Shown here: positions 44,896 to 56,199 of the stretch, one piece after another
Numbering within the stretch: position 1 is the stretch's first letter
Layout: each line of letters begins with the position of its first letter
Assembly: GCA_012845835.1 (NCBI GenBank)
Contig: JABAKD010000010.1
Span: 8,296,599 to 8,360,598 of the forward strand
Reading direction: 5' to 3'
Length of the DNA: 64,000 nt
DNA from: Undaria pinnatifida
Taxonomy: Eukaryota; Sar; Phaeophyceae; Laminariales; Alariaceae
Notes under the pieces: model-generated
What the model was told of the DNA's origin: nothing
Databases searched by the model: none
What the model saw: only the letters and a program-made list of their open reading frames with translations
Program-made: the position numbers and the translations under genes

Positions 44896-45453
44896 TAGAG
44901 GTGTTGCCCGCAGGGCATCCGTTGCTAGCGGGTACCCGTTAACATCGGGAACATACCCGGGTACGCTCAAGCGCTTCTGCCCCGGGTACTTGGGTGCCCG
45001 GGTACTCGTTGTTTTACACTGAAACTCCGGGGATGGTCAGTCATCATCCCCTAAATCGAGTGCCCTGGGCAGCGTGTGATATTTGTTTGCAGCACGTTTG
45101 AACTTGGGGTCAGGTCGATGGAGTTGCCGGAACTTCACCCTCTGTGTAGGTAACCCCATGGCTGCAGGACTATTGGAAATCGTTTTGCGTATATGGAAGC
45201 TAGTGGGGGTATGTTGTGTGATGCCTGCCGTGTGTGGGACAGATCACACTTCTGAGAAGAGGTTCCAGGATTTTTTGTGCAATATACTACGCGGAGGACA
45301 TGATTTAGGTGATGATTAGTTGCCGTCACGGAGGTTCCAGGGTAAATATCGGGTATCCGTGCCCGTATTTAATACTGGTACCCGTGACCGGTATTGGCAG
45401 ACCGGGTAATACTCGCGAGTGCTCAGGTAGTTGGCAAATGGGTAACACCTCTA
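44896..45453. mobile_element. Non-autonomous hAT transposon, complete
   Basis: Terminal inverted repeats TAGAGGTGTTGCCC (44896-44909) and GGGTAACACCTCTA (45440-45453) have one mismatch and are flanked by a perfect 8-bp duplication GTGCTGGT (44888-44895 and 45454-45461). TAGAGGTG-type ends and an 8-bp duplication are diagnostic of hAT. The 558-bp interior is rich in CGGGTAC words near both ends and has no transposase, so it depends on another element. Confidence 0.9.
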
Positions 45454-45689
45454 GTGCTGGTGCTGCTGCAGGGAGTATTCAATTAACATGATACCGATAG
45501 TGACCTAAAGGACGGTCGGTAGAAGCAAGTGAAACAGGGCGAGTGTTACATTCGTGCTCATTGCGCACCTCTCTGCTGTGTACAGTGGTATTAATAGTTC
45601 CGGTACCTTATGTGTCACCCCCCCACACAAGCAGCGCTGGACTGCTTTGTTGTGGCTGACACCGCAGTCGTGATATTTTTCGTTTCTAA

Positions 45690-45775
45690 TCGGCCTTTAC
45701 AACCCCAAAACCCTTCCCTATACTAATTCCAAGTAATTTACACCCTACAAGCGGGTTGTTTCCAGTTGTGAAGGC
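45690..45775 (+). repeat. Dispersed repeat family R3, copy
   Basis: CCTTTACAACCCCAAAACCC, TTCCCTATACTAATTCCAAG and AGCGGGTTGTTTCCAGTTGT; the same family as 42430-42515. Confidence 0.6.
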
Positions 45776-46016
45776 GTCAAGTGTCGGAGGTTTTTCTGCT
45801 GTCGTAACGTTGTCACCCCTTCGGGACCTCGGAGGGGGAAGGTGACGAAATATAATGACGATGCTACCCGTATACAACGGCAGCTTGCGCTTCCGGGGTT
45901 GTAACGAGGACCAATGATAGGGACAGCTTACGCTATACCTACAATGGGACTCGAAGGGTGCGCCAGCTAGCGTTGGGCTGCGAAAGCAACTGAGTTAAAT
46001 CGACACACGACGCGTA

Positions 46017-46098
46017 TGAAAATACGCGGAAGTGTGGTGAGCTAAAGCTTTATTTTTCCCCATCCGCCGGAGGATAAAAAAAAAAAAAAAAAAAAGAT
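46017..46098 (+). mobile_element. Retroposed fragment R2, + strand copy
   Basis: AAATACGCGGAAGTGTGGTG, AGCTAAAGCTTTATTTTTCC and CCATCCGCCGGAGGATA, followed by an A run of about 19. Same 3' end as the insertion at 42905-42991. Confidence 0.75.
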
Positions 46099-46487
46099 TG
46101 CAGCATCGTCCACACGATGCAGCCTGGGGTGCTGGGGGTGCGTGTATCGGATTTGCCATGTGAGGAGCTGTATGACACGCACGAAGCATGGCGATACACG
46201 TACTGCTCCGCGCTCTTCCTAGAGGCGTGATCGGATTGCACTCGTCGTCATTTTGGTCGCTAGACATGTGTAATCGACAATAGAAGGCATGGTTACTAGG
46301 GGAAGGTATGTTTACTATTAATAGGGGATATTCTACGAGACGGTGCCTGTTTTTTGGCGTGGTCGAAAATAGAAGCTTGCATTGACTCGTAATTATAGTA
46401 TCCACTTGCGTAATATCTGGTCCAGTGCACCTCGTATCCCAAGCCCGTGGGCTATCTGTAATCTGTAACCGCCGACAGCGTTTGAGG

Positions 46488-47052
46488 AGGGGGGGGGTGT
46501 ACTCAGTTTGTGCTTGGTCGTAGTCGTATGACAATAGACCCTCGCATCCCTACTATGCCGGGACGGAGAACGTCGGGTTTTCACCAACCAGGGAGGCATT
46601 GCTTGCACCAAGCGCGAAGCGCCGTCAGGTGTTCGGCGTGTCGTATGAAGGGTGAACTGCAACCTTCCAAGAACCGCTCGTAAGACGGACTTCGGGACCT
46701 TGTGCCTACTTTATTGTTAATGGATGACAGCGCCAATGAGTTACTTTGTTTTCTGGTGTGGCCACTACAGAGACAGCAATGGGTATTACTATGTAACTGC
46801 CTCGTGGGTGCCTTACCACAGTCACACTACGTGATGCTGTCATTCCCCTTGTGCGGTGTTAGGGTTCTCCACTCCGCACAACATGATCTACTCGATAACC
46901 ATCCTGGTGACCGCCAAAAAGAAAACAAAAAAAAAGGTACGCTGGTTGCTTAGCTCACGCAGTGATTGGCATGTCTTACAGCGTCGTTGCCAACCAACGC
47001 CAACCCCAATGTACATACAATGTTTTATAGCGTCGGTGCTAACCGAGGCCAA
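46488..47052 (+). mobile_element. Anonymous repeat family X, copy 2
   Basis: The most complete copy: G run, GTGTACTCAGTTTGTGC, CACCAAGCGCGAAGCGCCGT, CTGGTGTGGCCACTACAGAG, CTTAGCTCACGCAGTGATTG, and the end GCGTCGGTGCTAACCGAGGC. About 565 bp, no ORF of interest. Confidence 0.8.
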
Positions 47053-47261
47053 CTGTTACATTTATGGAAGGGGAGGGGGGCACATCGATAGACGTACGCT
47101 CGTGGTCCTCCGTTAGTGCAGTACCCTTTACTACAGGGCGCACTTTGCGTTTTTGTACGGTGGAAACCGCTTGTTACGACCTCGTCCTGCAAAGCACCGC
47201 ACTATCCCGGGAGAGTCCGGGGTCCCCCACTTTAGTGGGCCACTTTAGTGGGGACTACTCC

Positions 47262-47305
47262 GACTACTACCACCACTACTACTACTGCTACTGCTACTAC
47301 TGCTG

Positions 47306-47347
<42 letters not shown>

Positions 47348-47358
47348 TTACTACTACT
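47262..47358. repeat. TAC/CTA microsatellite
   Basis: About 97 bases of ACTACTACT with a few CTG interruptions near the left. Confidence 0.95.
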
Positions 47359-47629
47359 AATATTCTACTTCTGCTGCAGTACATAATGCCATTGTTTTAC
47401 ACAAAGTGTACAGATTCACATCCGTCAAGTCTAGTAGTCTAGACTATTCCGGTATATCTGTTATTTTGCAGCAGATCGTGTAGCGAGCAGCCTTGAGCAT
47501 TCCATCACCATGTTAGCACCCATCGCCGCCTCATGGGTTACCCACTTAACTTGCATTTTGCTAGCTAACCAGTATCATCATTCATGTATCGTTATACACC
47601 AGGTACCTGGTAATAGTCTAGAATGCATG

Positions 47630-47890
47630 GCGTCCCCGGTGGTCTACGAGGCGGTAAACTAGTAAGGTCGATTTCGCGAGTTCGAATCCCCACGAGTTCG
47701 CAGGGACTTTTTCTTGTGTAAATAATGACTAGCAGAAAGTGTATGGCGTGCATCTGCGATGCGAGCCGACAAGGGACGGAAAGGCTGAACTCTTCGCAAT
47801 ACAAGTGAAGGTACGCCTCATAGTGGGTGTGTGGGGGGGAGTGCGTGCTACGTGACTCCGGATCTAAGCTTCGAATAGCGAGGAGCTGGA
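47630..47890 (+). mobile_element. Diverged tRNA-derived SINE relative
   Basis: The head CCCCGGTGGTCTACGAGGCG with a B-box-like GCGAGTTCGAATCCCC resembles the heads at 387 and 26095. The far end keeps GTGCTACGTGACTCCGGATC, the counterpart of the SINE's CTATGTGACCCCGGATCTGA. The middle is unrelated, so this is either an old copy or a sister family that shares head and tail. Confidence 0.6.
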
Positions 47891-48100
47891 GAAAAAAGTC
47901 CGAACATAACACGTACCTGGTACCAGGTAGCTGGTGTGGGACTCTGCGATGGACAAAATCAAAATCAAACGTAACACACCAATGTGTATGTTTTCGCTTT
48001 TGTTTACCGCTCTGGGACCCATACACACGTCCAAGAAAGTACTAATACTTGTATAACCATCCAGTGTGAGCGCACAGCAAAACAGACAGTATGACATGCT

Positions 48101-48178
48101 GCACGCGTGTTGCACAACGCCTTGCGTCGTTTTTCGGACGCACGCGTGTTGCACAACGCCTTGCGTCGTTTTTCGGAC
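48101..48178. repeat. 39-bp perfect tandem duplication
   Basis: Units 48101-48139 and 48140-48178 both start GCACGCGTGTTGCACAACGC. They lie directly before the satellite. Confidence 0.9.
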
Positions 48179-48244
48179 AGAGTATATCAACCCGGTTTGC
48201 TCCGTGTGGCCGATGCCGTAGTCACCATTTGGTTCGTCCGTTGT

Positions 48245-49640
48245 CTCCTCTGAAACCGCGAAAGGGTTATAACCCAGAGTTATCACGCGTCATAACCCGT
48301 CCTGCGGTTAGGGTCAGGAGGCATAACCCAGGGTTCTCACGGGTCATGACCCGTCCTGCGGTTCGGGTCAGGAGGCATAACCCAGGGTTCTCACGGGTCA
48401 TGACCCGTCCCGCGGTTCGGGTCAGGAAGCATAACCCAGGGTTCTCACGGGTCATAAGCCAGGGTTCTCACGGATCATGACCCGTCTCGTGGTTCGGGTC
48501 AGGAGGCTTCTATAATCTCACGGGTCGAGTCGGGTCGGGTCGGGTCAGAAGGTGTTCGATCTAACCATACTAACCCAGAGTTATCACGGGTCATAACCCG
48601 TCCTGCGGTTAGGGTCAGGAGGCATAACCCAGAGTTATCACGGGTCATGACCCGTCCCGCGGTTCGGGTCAGGAGGCATAACCCAGGGTCCTCACGGGTC
48701 ATGACCCGTCCCGCGGTTCGGGTCAGGAGGCATAACCCAGGGTTCTCACGGGTCATAACCCAGGGTTCTCACGGATCATGAACCGTCTCGTGGTTCGGGT
48801 CAGGAGGCTTCTATAGTCTCACAGGTCGAGTCGGGTCGGGTCGGGTCAGAAGGTGTTCGATCTAACCATAACCCAGGGTTATTACGGGTCATGACCCGTT
48901 CCGCGGTTCGGGCCAGGAGGCATAACCCAGGGTTCTCACGGGTCATAACCCAGGGTTCTTACGGGTCATAACCCAGGATTCCCACGGGTCATAACCCAGG
49001 GTTCTCACGGGTCATGACCCGTCCCGCGGTTCGGGTCAGGAGGCTTCTATAATCTCGCGGGTCTAGTCGGGTCGGGTCGGGTCAGAAGGTGTTTGATCTA
49101 ACCCAGGGTTCTCACGGGTCATGACCCGTCTCGCGGTTCGAGTCAGGAGGTTTCCATAATCTCGCGGGTCGGGTCCGGTCGGGTCGGGTCAGAATGTGTT
49201 CGATCTAACCCAGGGTTTTCACGGGTCGTGACCTGTCCCGCGGTTCGGTTCAGGAGCCTTCCATAATCTCGCGGGTCGAGCCGGGTCGGGTAGGGTCAGA
49301 AGGTGTTCGAAGTTTCACAGGTCGGGTCGGGTCAGGTCGGAAGATTTTCAGATCTCACGGGTCGGGTATAACCCACGGGTCATGACCCGTCCCAAGGTTC
49401 GGGTCAGGAGGTTTCCATAATCTCGCGGGTCGAGTCGGGTCGGGTCGGGTCAGAAGGTGTTCGAAGTTTCATAGGTCGGGTCGGGTCCGGTCAGAAGATT
49501 TTCAGATCTCACGGGTCGGGTCGGGTTGGGTCGGGTCGGGTCGGGTCGGGTCGGGTCGGGTCGGGTCGGGTCGGGTCGGGTCAGAAGGTTTTGTAGACAT
49601 CACGAGTCGGGTCGGGTAACCCGGACCCGATCCGACCCGC
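48245..49640. repeat. GGGTC-rich satellite with a 16-bp palindrome
   Basis: About 1.4 kb. The basic unit of about 54 bp contains CATAACCCAGGGTTCTCACG and the perfect palindrome ACGGGTCATGACCCGT, then GCGGTTCGGGTCAGGAGG. Higher-order units add ATAATCTCGCGGGTCGAG and TCAGAAGGTGTTCGA. The right end decays into a pure CGGGT pentamer array at about 49505-49580. Open frames through it are an artefact of the repeat. Confidence 0.93.
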
Positions 49641-49670
49641 GACAAGCTATCCGACCCATGAAAAGCGATG

Positions 49671-50372
49671 TTAAGACCAACTATAATGGGAATATTTTGA
49701 GCGATTATGTCTCTCTGTAACAGGGATTTCCGACGCCAAAAATAAAAACCATCCACTATGGGACCAGAAATCATCGTTATTGCTGGGTTCAGAAATAGTC
49801 GAGGCCCGAAATCAGCGGATTTGATCATTTCTGAGCCTAGAAATAACGGCTCTTGCAACCTCACAGAACTGGGATTATTTGACTTTTGGATACCTCGTAC
49901 TAAGTATCACATGTCACCACTGCTTATCCTGTACCTGGCTTAATACCTGTCTGCTGTACACGTCGCCCATCACCCACAACAAAGAATCACAAACACACCT
50001 ACAGCAGCATACCCGCTTGTTGTGTGCGAGAGAGGGCTTCGTCCTCACACAAACGCGACAGCAGCAGCAGCACCACCATCAAAACCGCCACAGCAGCACC
50101 ACAGCAGCAGCGCAGCAGCAGAGACAGCAGCAGAGGCGGAGAGGCGGTGGTGAATTAACTAACGTCGCCGGCGACAGTTTACGTGCCAAGTTTTCAAAAA
50201 TAATAGCAGACGGGAAAATAGGACCTACCAATTAAAAATAAAACCATTTTCCGAAAATCAGAAGCCATAGTGGACGCCCCTTATTTTTCATGCAGATATT
50301 TCTGGATCCTCGAAACTACAAAAATATTCGCCAGGAATAATCGCTCAAAATGTTTCCATAATAGCAGGTCTT
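49671..50372. mobile_element. Terminal-inverted-repeat element with TTA duplication
   Basis: The left end (AGACCAACTATAATGGGAAT then ATTTTGAGCGATTATG) is matched in reverse by the right end (AATAATCGCTCAAAATG then TTTCCATAATAGCAGGTCT). The core identity is about 32 of 38, and weaker similarity extends to CCACTATGG and its complement further in. TTA flanks both ends (49671-49673, 50370-50372). A 3-bp TTA duplication suggests the PIF/Harbinger group; no transposase is present. Confidence 0.7.
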
Positions 50373-50378
50373 AGATTT

Positions 50379-51149
50379 ATGACAATGGAAAGCCGATAGT
50401 TTGGCCAAAAAAAGGGGTTATTTGCTGAAATATTCCGGGTAACGTCGCCATGGGGAAACTATGACTAAAATGTTTTTTTCTGGCTCTTTTTGGGGTCATG
50501 CGGTCCAACAGGTCAGTTTGTCTATTTTTCATCAAGCCTTGATCAACACTGCCCACTAAACACGACTGACCTTCGATCTCGATATAAGAGACAACCCATG
50601 GTCACTCCTCTTTGTTCCGGACAAGGCCACATGAGTGTTGGTGGCAACGCTGAAGAGTTTATCTCGATCCATGCCCTAGGGCGTGAGAGATTGCTTGTGT
50701 TGTCCTGTGGTCTTCCGTCACATCCTCTCAAAATTCTGTTTTTCGCCCGTTGGGAGGCGATAGAGAGTTTTTGTCTCAGTTTTCTACACACCAGCCGCCA
50801 CAAAGCCTGATCGGCGCCCGCCACAAATCATCGGCCGTAGAGTGAGCGCTCTACATCAAGGGGGGGTCGGAGCCCCTAACGAGCTCGCCGCGTTCAGAGT
50901 TCACGACGCTGTCGTTGATTTCGTCGAACGAAGTGTGTGAAGAACACGAAGTTGCGCCGCGTCTAATCCAAGATCTGCTTGAGAAATTCTCAGGCCGATG
51001 TCGGCCAAGATCGCCGCGATAAATCGTTTTTCCCGGAATTCTGGAAAGTTTCAAAAGATAATTCTACCAAATTGAGTCCATAGGGGACCGTTCAGGCAAA
51101 GTTTGACTGGGATCTTCGGGAATTTCAAACTTTTAGCCTTCCATTGTCA
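50379..51149. mobile_element. Second putative inverted-repeat element
   Basis: TGACAATGGAAAGCCGATAG at the left is matched by the reverse complement of CTTTTAGCCTTCCATTGTCA at the right end. It begins 6 bases after the preceding element. An open frame of 106 codons (50490-50810) lies inside but has no recognised domain. It could instead be part of one larger composite with 49671-50372. Confidence 0.45.
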
Positions 51150-53127
51150 CCGGTCTTCTGACCCGATATTTCGTTATTTCCAGCCATCGACACCAGCTCT
51201 CCCAGTGCCCGTTCTGATAATCTAAACTAGAGATGCACGCTCTGTGGCTTGGCCCCAAACTACAAGGCAGAGAAGACAAAAAATTGGCAGAGTAAGGCGA
51301 TTAGCCACGGCCGTGCCTAATGTACTGGATACGAAAATAAGCGAAGCACCAAACAAAGCAGATAATGCATCTGAGTTTGTTACTTAGTAAATTAAGTATC
51401 CCCTTCAGCTGTGAGATCGAGGATTTCGTCGAAACTCATCTGTGCAAGCTGTGTGTGATACTTCGATCACGCGTGCTACGAGGTATTTAGAAAACTGAAG
51501 AACACAATTCAGCTGTGACTTCGAATACTTCCGTTGAAACTCATATTTGCAAGCTTCGTGTGATACTACGATTGGGCGTGTTACGGGGTGTGTATACCCT
51601 CGTGAAGGATACAGGTCAGCGACTCCCCTGCTGATACCAGGATCAACAGGACGAACACGTTCAGCCTAGATTCGTACTGCCCACGGAGACTATATATAAC
51701 CCGCATTGAGTGGGGCAAAATGAGATAGCTGTGGAAGTCAGCATTTATACCAGTTGGGCAATATGTTGGGCTTTCGACTTATTTGTGTAGTATTGCTGGT
51801 AGAATTTTTGGAAGGAGTGTGTGTGTGTTTTTTTTACTTTACGCTATTTATTAGTTGTTAGTTGGGTGGCAGAATAAAAGCCAACTAACCGGCTTGAGTC
51901 TTTATAAACGAACACCACAAGTCGAGCCACAAACGCGGCAGTCAGATGTCAAAACTGCAATTTTCCGCACGCAACTTTCTGTACGTAATAACTAGTGTGG
52001 TACTATTAGTGGTGTAAGCCAACTCGCAGTCTTCTTTTTGGGTCTGTACTTGGCAACGTGACCAAAGAACATCCGTAGCTCGTTTGCAGCAACCGAAGCA
52101 AGGTGTGTTTGTCTATCTTGGGTCTCGAACTTACGGTTGGGTTTATTTTTCGTCCCTCGGTATGATATACATGCAGTGCAGGACACCTACTTTACAGAAG
52201 CACTGTCCCCGGCTGGGTTTCTTGCGGAGAAGAGGTGCGTTTCACACTAGCTTCGGTAAAACGGTTCCCGAATCTCTAATTTTCCTGCAAACATTAGCCT
52301 GGCTTTTTTGTTGCCCTGTTTCTTATGTTGTGTCCTGCCCTGTAGTTTGATTATGGTCGCATAATACTCTGAACGCTCTCACCGCCGTTACGCATAGAAG
52401 GGCTGCCGTCTTGTGCTCGTGCTCGTCATGCATCCGCCTTTCATGCTGCGTCGCCCTTTGAGAAGGGGGTAGGGCAAGGAAAGCGTTCATAACGGTAGCG
52501 GCAGCAGCATAGACGTATATATTGGTGTACTTTATTTTATTGCGAGTGATGCGGTGTGATGGTGTTGTGTGGTCGAGCATTTCGCAACGTAGCCCAAAAC
52601 TGCAACCGTGCCCGACGGTTCCTTGACGCCACTCAGTCGGATGTTGCCTGCTCGTGTGCTTTTTTTGTGCTACGTTTACTGCGCTGCTGTTGCTGTGTTT
52701 TTAAGTTTTGGCATGATATCATGTTACAAGTAGCTCTATTTTGGTTGCTATGCGCTTTGCTGTTTCGTTGCTACTGCTGTATTACCAGCAGGTATACCTG
52801 GTACCTGGTAGGTTAATATTAATACCTGGTGGTCTTGTCTACAGCTCTTGACGTTAAAACGTGACAACATGCCAAAATGTGCAACAGCGCTATAGCAAAC
52901 AGTTCGTAGGCGGCAGATATCACAGCAAGTGGGAGAGCAGGCGGGAGACAGCAGGCGGTAAGCAGTACTTCGGCAGCACTCGTGCTACTGTAGTATGAAT
53001 AGTACCTCGTACTACTAACTGTATTAGTACGTACCGCGAGTGTTGGTCCTTCAATCCTACGATTCTCGTCTAAAATTATACTTCGAAGTATGTATCCTGT
53101 TCAGGCGGAGCCATGGTAGGGAAGTCA

Positions 53128-53168
53128 AAATTGCTTGGCTTGGCTTGGCTTGGCTTGGCTTGGCTTGA
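53128..53168. repeat. TTGGC pentanucleotide run
   Basis: Seven or so consecutive CTTGG units. Confidence 0.9.
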
Positions 53169-54489
53169 CACTGAAGGTGGTATATGTTTCAGGGGTTTTG
53201 GACAAAATGCCGAAAGTCCAAGTGTGCCTTCATACGTCCACCAAAAATATATGATACCGCTTTTTTTGTTTGAGATACGCGTCTTTGGGCACCGACGACA
53301 AGGGTGTAACTGGCGGCGCTCGTGATGCCACCCTCAAGCTCGTTAAAATCCACACTTTTGATACATGAGTGGTGCCTCTCTTATGTCGAATTGAGACAAG
53401 CATCGGTTTAAGAGATGTTTACAGCGTCTGTCTGCCTCACCCTAGCTCCTCCTGTACGTATTATATCGATCGCACCCTGAAGTGTTCTCCGGTGCATGCC
53501 TGTGCTGGTATTAGATGCACGGCGGTGTGTTCGGGACCATATCTTCATCCTTGATGCTGATTGTGACATCATACACCTGATACCTAGTACTCCTGTATCT
53601 GGTACCGATATATTTGGGTTTAGGACGAAACTCACGTTATGTTGCGGTCTTTACGTTTTTGTTTACTACTGGCGATGGCCGGGTTGTTGATGCTGTTGGT
53701 GTCTTTTCGATTATAGAGACCTTGATCCCTTTCTTTTTTTTTGAGGCGGCGGTACTGTGTGCAACTGCTGCGCGCCGCCGCAAAAATTGCAGCATCCGTC
53801 ACCGCTGCCGCTGCCGTCCTCGCCGTGGTCGCTACCATGGCCAAGAAGGGGGCGCCCGCGTGTCGTTGATCCTTCTGGGCTGGTTATTACCAACGAACGA
53901 ACCAACGAACCTACGAAACATACAAAACCAACGAACCAACGCATGAACTGTCTGTAGATACGTACGAGCCGGTGGGAGAAATTCGCAGATCAAACATAAT
54001 ATATTTAGTGTGTTCAAGGGGTTTCAGGGTGAACGTGGGGATTAGAGCTATAGGGATCGGGTTGAAAAATCACCCGCCCCCTGAAATAAACGGAACCGCA
54101 CTGAATGAAAACAGTATATTGTGACCTGTGAAAATCCCCCACAGACGCGTGTGTACAATTAATTGCACTTTGTTTGGCTGGTGTTGCGCCGGGGAGGTTG
54201 GCACCTGCCGGAAGAATCGCACGCGGTCCAGACGGAACCGAACCGAACCGAACCGATCCGAAGAGGGCCGGACCAGACCAGGCCAGACCGAAGAGCACCC
54301 GCCCCTTTCACCCTTTTAGCACCGCACTCCCGTTATGGACATAAAATGCTTGAAATTATAATACCCTCGGGCTTCCGCAAATAATACGCCCACTATTTTC
54401 AAGTAGTTTGTCTCCAACGACGTGTGAAGGCGTTACGTTTCTTCGTTCTCCCATATTTCTGTGTTTTGGTCACATCGTCACAACTCTCT

Positions 54490-54670
54490 ACTAAGAACTG
54501 AAGAAGTAAAGCTAAACTGAAAAGCGGAAAGCTACAATCTGAAAACTCAAGAACGAAAGCTCAGAGCTGAAAGCGGAAGACTGAGAGCTGAAGACTGAAG
54601 CTGAAGACTTCAAGCTGAAGACTGCAAACCGAAGACTGAAAACGGATGGCCGAAAGCTAAAAGCTTACAG
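54490..54670. repeat. Degenerate GCTGAAGACT-type purine array
   Basis: Units of about 10-14 bases such as AGACTGAAGCTGAAGACT and AACTGAAAAGCGGAAAGC, purine-rich on the + strand. Confidence 0.75.
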
Positions 54671-55829
54671 CTTAAGACGAAAACACAACTACTACCGAAA
54701 GTAACGGGATGCTGCTCGATTATTATTTTCTTGTCCGGGATCGTGCGGTTAACGTTGTGAGTGAGTCGCGCGCGCGGTGTGTGGGTGTCTTTCCTTGTTT
54801 TCTTGAGCGTTTGCTTGTGCGCTTGCTGGCTTGCTTGCTTGAACGGGTGGACAGTACTAAAATAACGTACGTGCATTCGATATATCGCCTTAGTCTAGAT
54901 GGTAAATGCAGTGGTCGGCTCTCTCTTGCATCTGCGTGAGTGTGGCTGGGGTATTTATTCCTTTGTGTGTTTTGTTTTCTGTTTCACCCGCCCGTGCCAC
55001 CGTGTGCCCGTACGGTTTGGTTTTGGCGTCATTTTGCTCAGTGTCCGCCGCCGTCGAATAGTAATGTATCATTCAGGAGCAGCAGCAAGCAGCGGCAGAG
55101 CAGCGGCTGAGCAGCGGCAGCAACCGCAGCAGCAGCATCATTACAGCAGTAGGGATGATAGTATTGGCGGTAGTAGTGGTGGTAGCCGGAGTAGTATAAA
55201 TAGTACCAGGTGGTATATGTATCTGGTCTATTACTGTAGTAGAATATAATAGCAATAGTAGCAGTACCAATACTGTAGTATAGCAGATGATAGTAGTTTC
55301 TCGAATGTGATTTGTTGTCCTATGACAGTACCACCCAGCCTTCTGTTACGGTGGTACTATATTTTACGACTGCATGGAAAATGTTTCATGCTACGAGTAT
55401 AATGGTTCTTTTGTCTGCCTACCTTCGTGCCGTCGCACCCTTGAATGAGCGATGACAAGACCGTTGCATGTATGTACCTGGGACAGGCTAAGGCAGCAGC
55501 AGCGGCAGCAGTGATTACCGCACGCTCCGAAGGGAACGAGGGAGGAAAGCTAGCGGGCGGGGAGAGGGAGGGGGTTAGGGGGAGAGGGGGGGGAGGAGTA
55601 TGAACCCTACAAACCCCTTTTCAAGTCTTTGAAAGCCTCCCAAGGCTTTGAGCCCTTTTAGACGTGCACCAACCGAGGGAAAGTTTCCACTTTTGATTTT
55701 CGTTTGTAGCCCACACGAGCGTTTGGTTGATGTTGGCTTCCCCCTCCCCTCGTGGCCATCCCCCTTATCGTTTATTCTTCCTTATTTTCTCTTGGTGGCG
55801 CATGCTGCGGCGGTAGCAGGTGCTCGTAA

Positions 55830-55960
55830 TGTTTCTGAGGCTCCTCAATTGACGGAGCTGTCTTGCCTCACTCAACCTTAAGCCGCCTTTGGTGAACAGT
55901 GCATGCTTGACTAGACCCCATGAGTAGTCCCATGGTCTAGGTATAATACGAAGAATTTCA
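55830..55960 (+). repeat. Dispersed repeat family R1, copy 3
   Basis: CTGAGGCTCCTCAATTGACG, CTTGCCTCACTCAACCTTAA and CCCATGGTCTAGGTATAATA; the best-preserved copy of the family seen at 5085 and 6750. Confidence 0.6.
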
Positions 55961-56041
55961 AGTCAATGACGCTTTTGGGTGGGTAGTTATTCGGTTGGGG
56001 GCGGTCAGCCAAAAAAGACTAACCACTCTTTCCGTTAATGT

Positions 56042-56199
56042 AAGCAACATTTTGACATTAACATTGAATGAAATGTTGCTTATGTTTCCGGGCGTCGTGG
56101 TATTTAGTAAACCCAAGAAATGTATACCGCTCTGTCCGGAAACATAAGCAACATTTGGACATTAACGTTGAAGTATAGCGTTGCTTATGTTTCCAGTCA
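56042..56199. repeat. Tandem pair of hairpins with a 21-bp perfect inverted repeat
   Basis: Each unit is itself a stem: AAGCAACATTT at 56042 pairs with AAATGTTGCTT at 56071, and AAGCAACATTT at 56146 pairs less perfectly with GCGTTGCTT near 56180. Across the units, 56071-56091 and 56136-56156 are perfect inverted copies of 21 bp. A GACATTAAC(A/G)TTGAA core sits in both loops. Confidence 0.85.

Larger units (their letters stand above)
45454..48244. other. Repeat-rich intergenic region
   Basis: No gene seen. It holds R3 (45690-45775), R2 (46017-46098), family X copy 2, a TAC/CTA microsatellite, a SINE-like unit and a 39-bp duplication, all listed separately. Confidence 0.5.

Noticed and set aside
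48267-48756. Repetitive ORFs reading MTRENPGLCLLTRTAGRV
   Set aside because: They are translations of the satellite unit; frames change between units and no start or regulatory context is seen.
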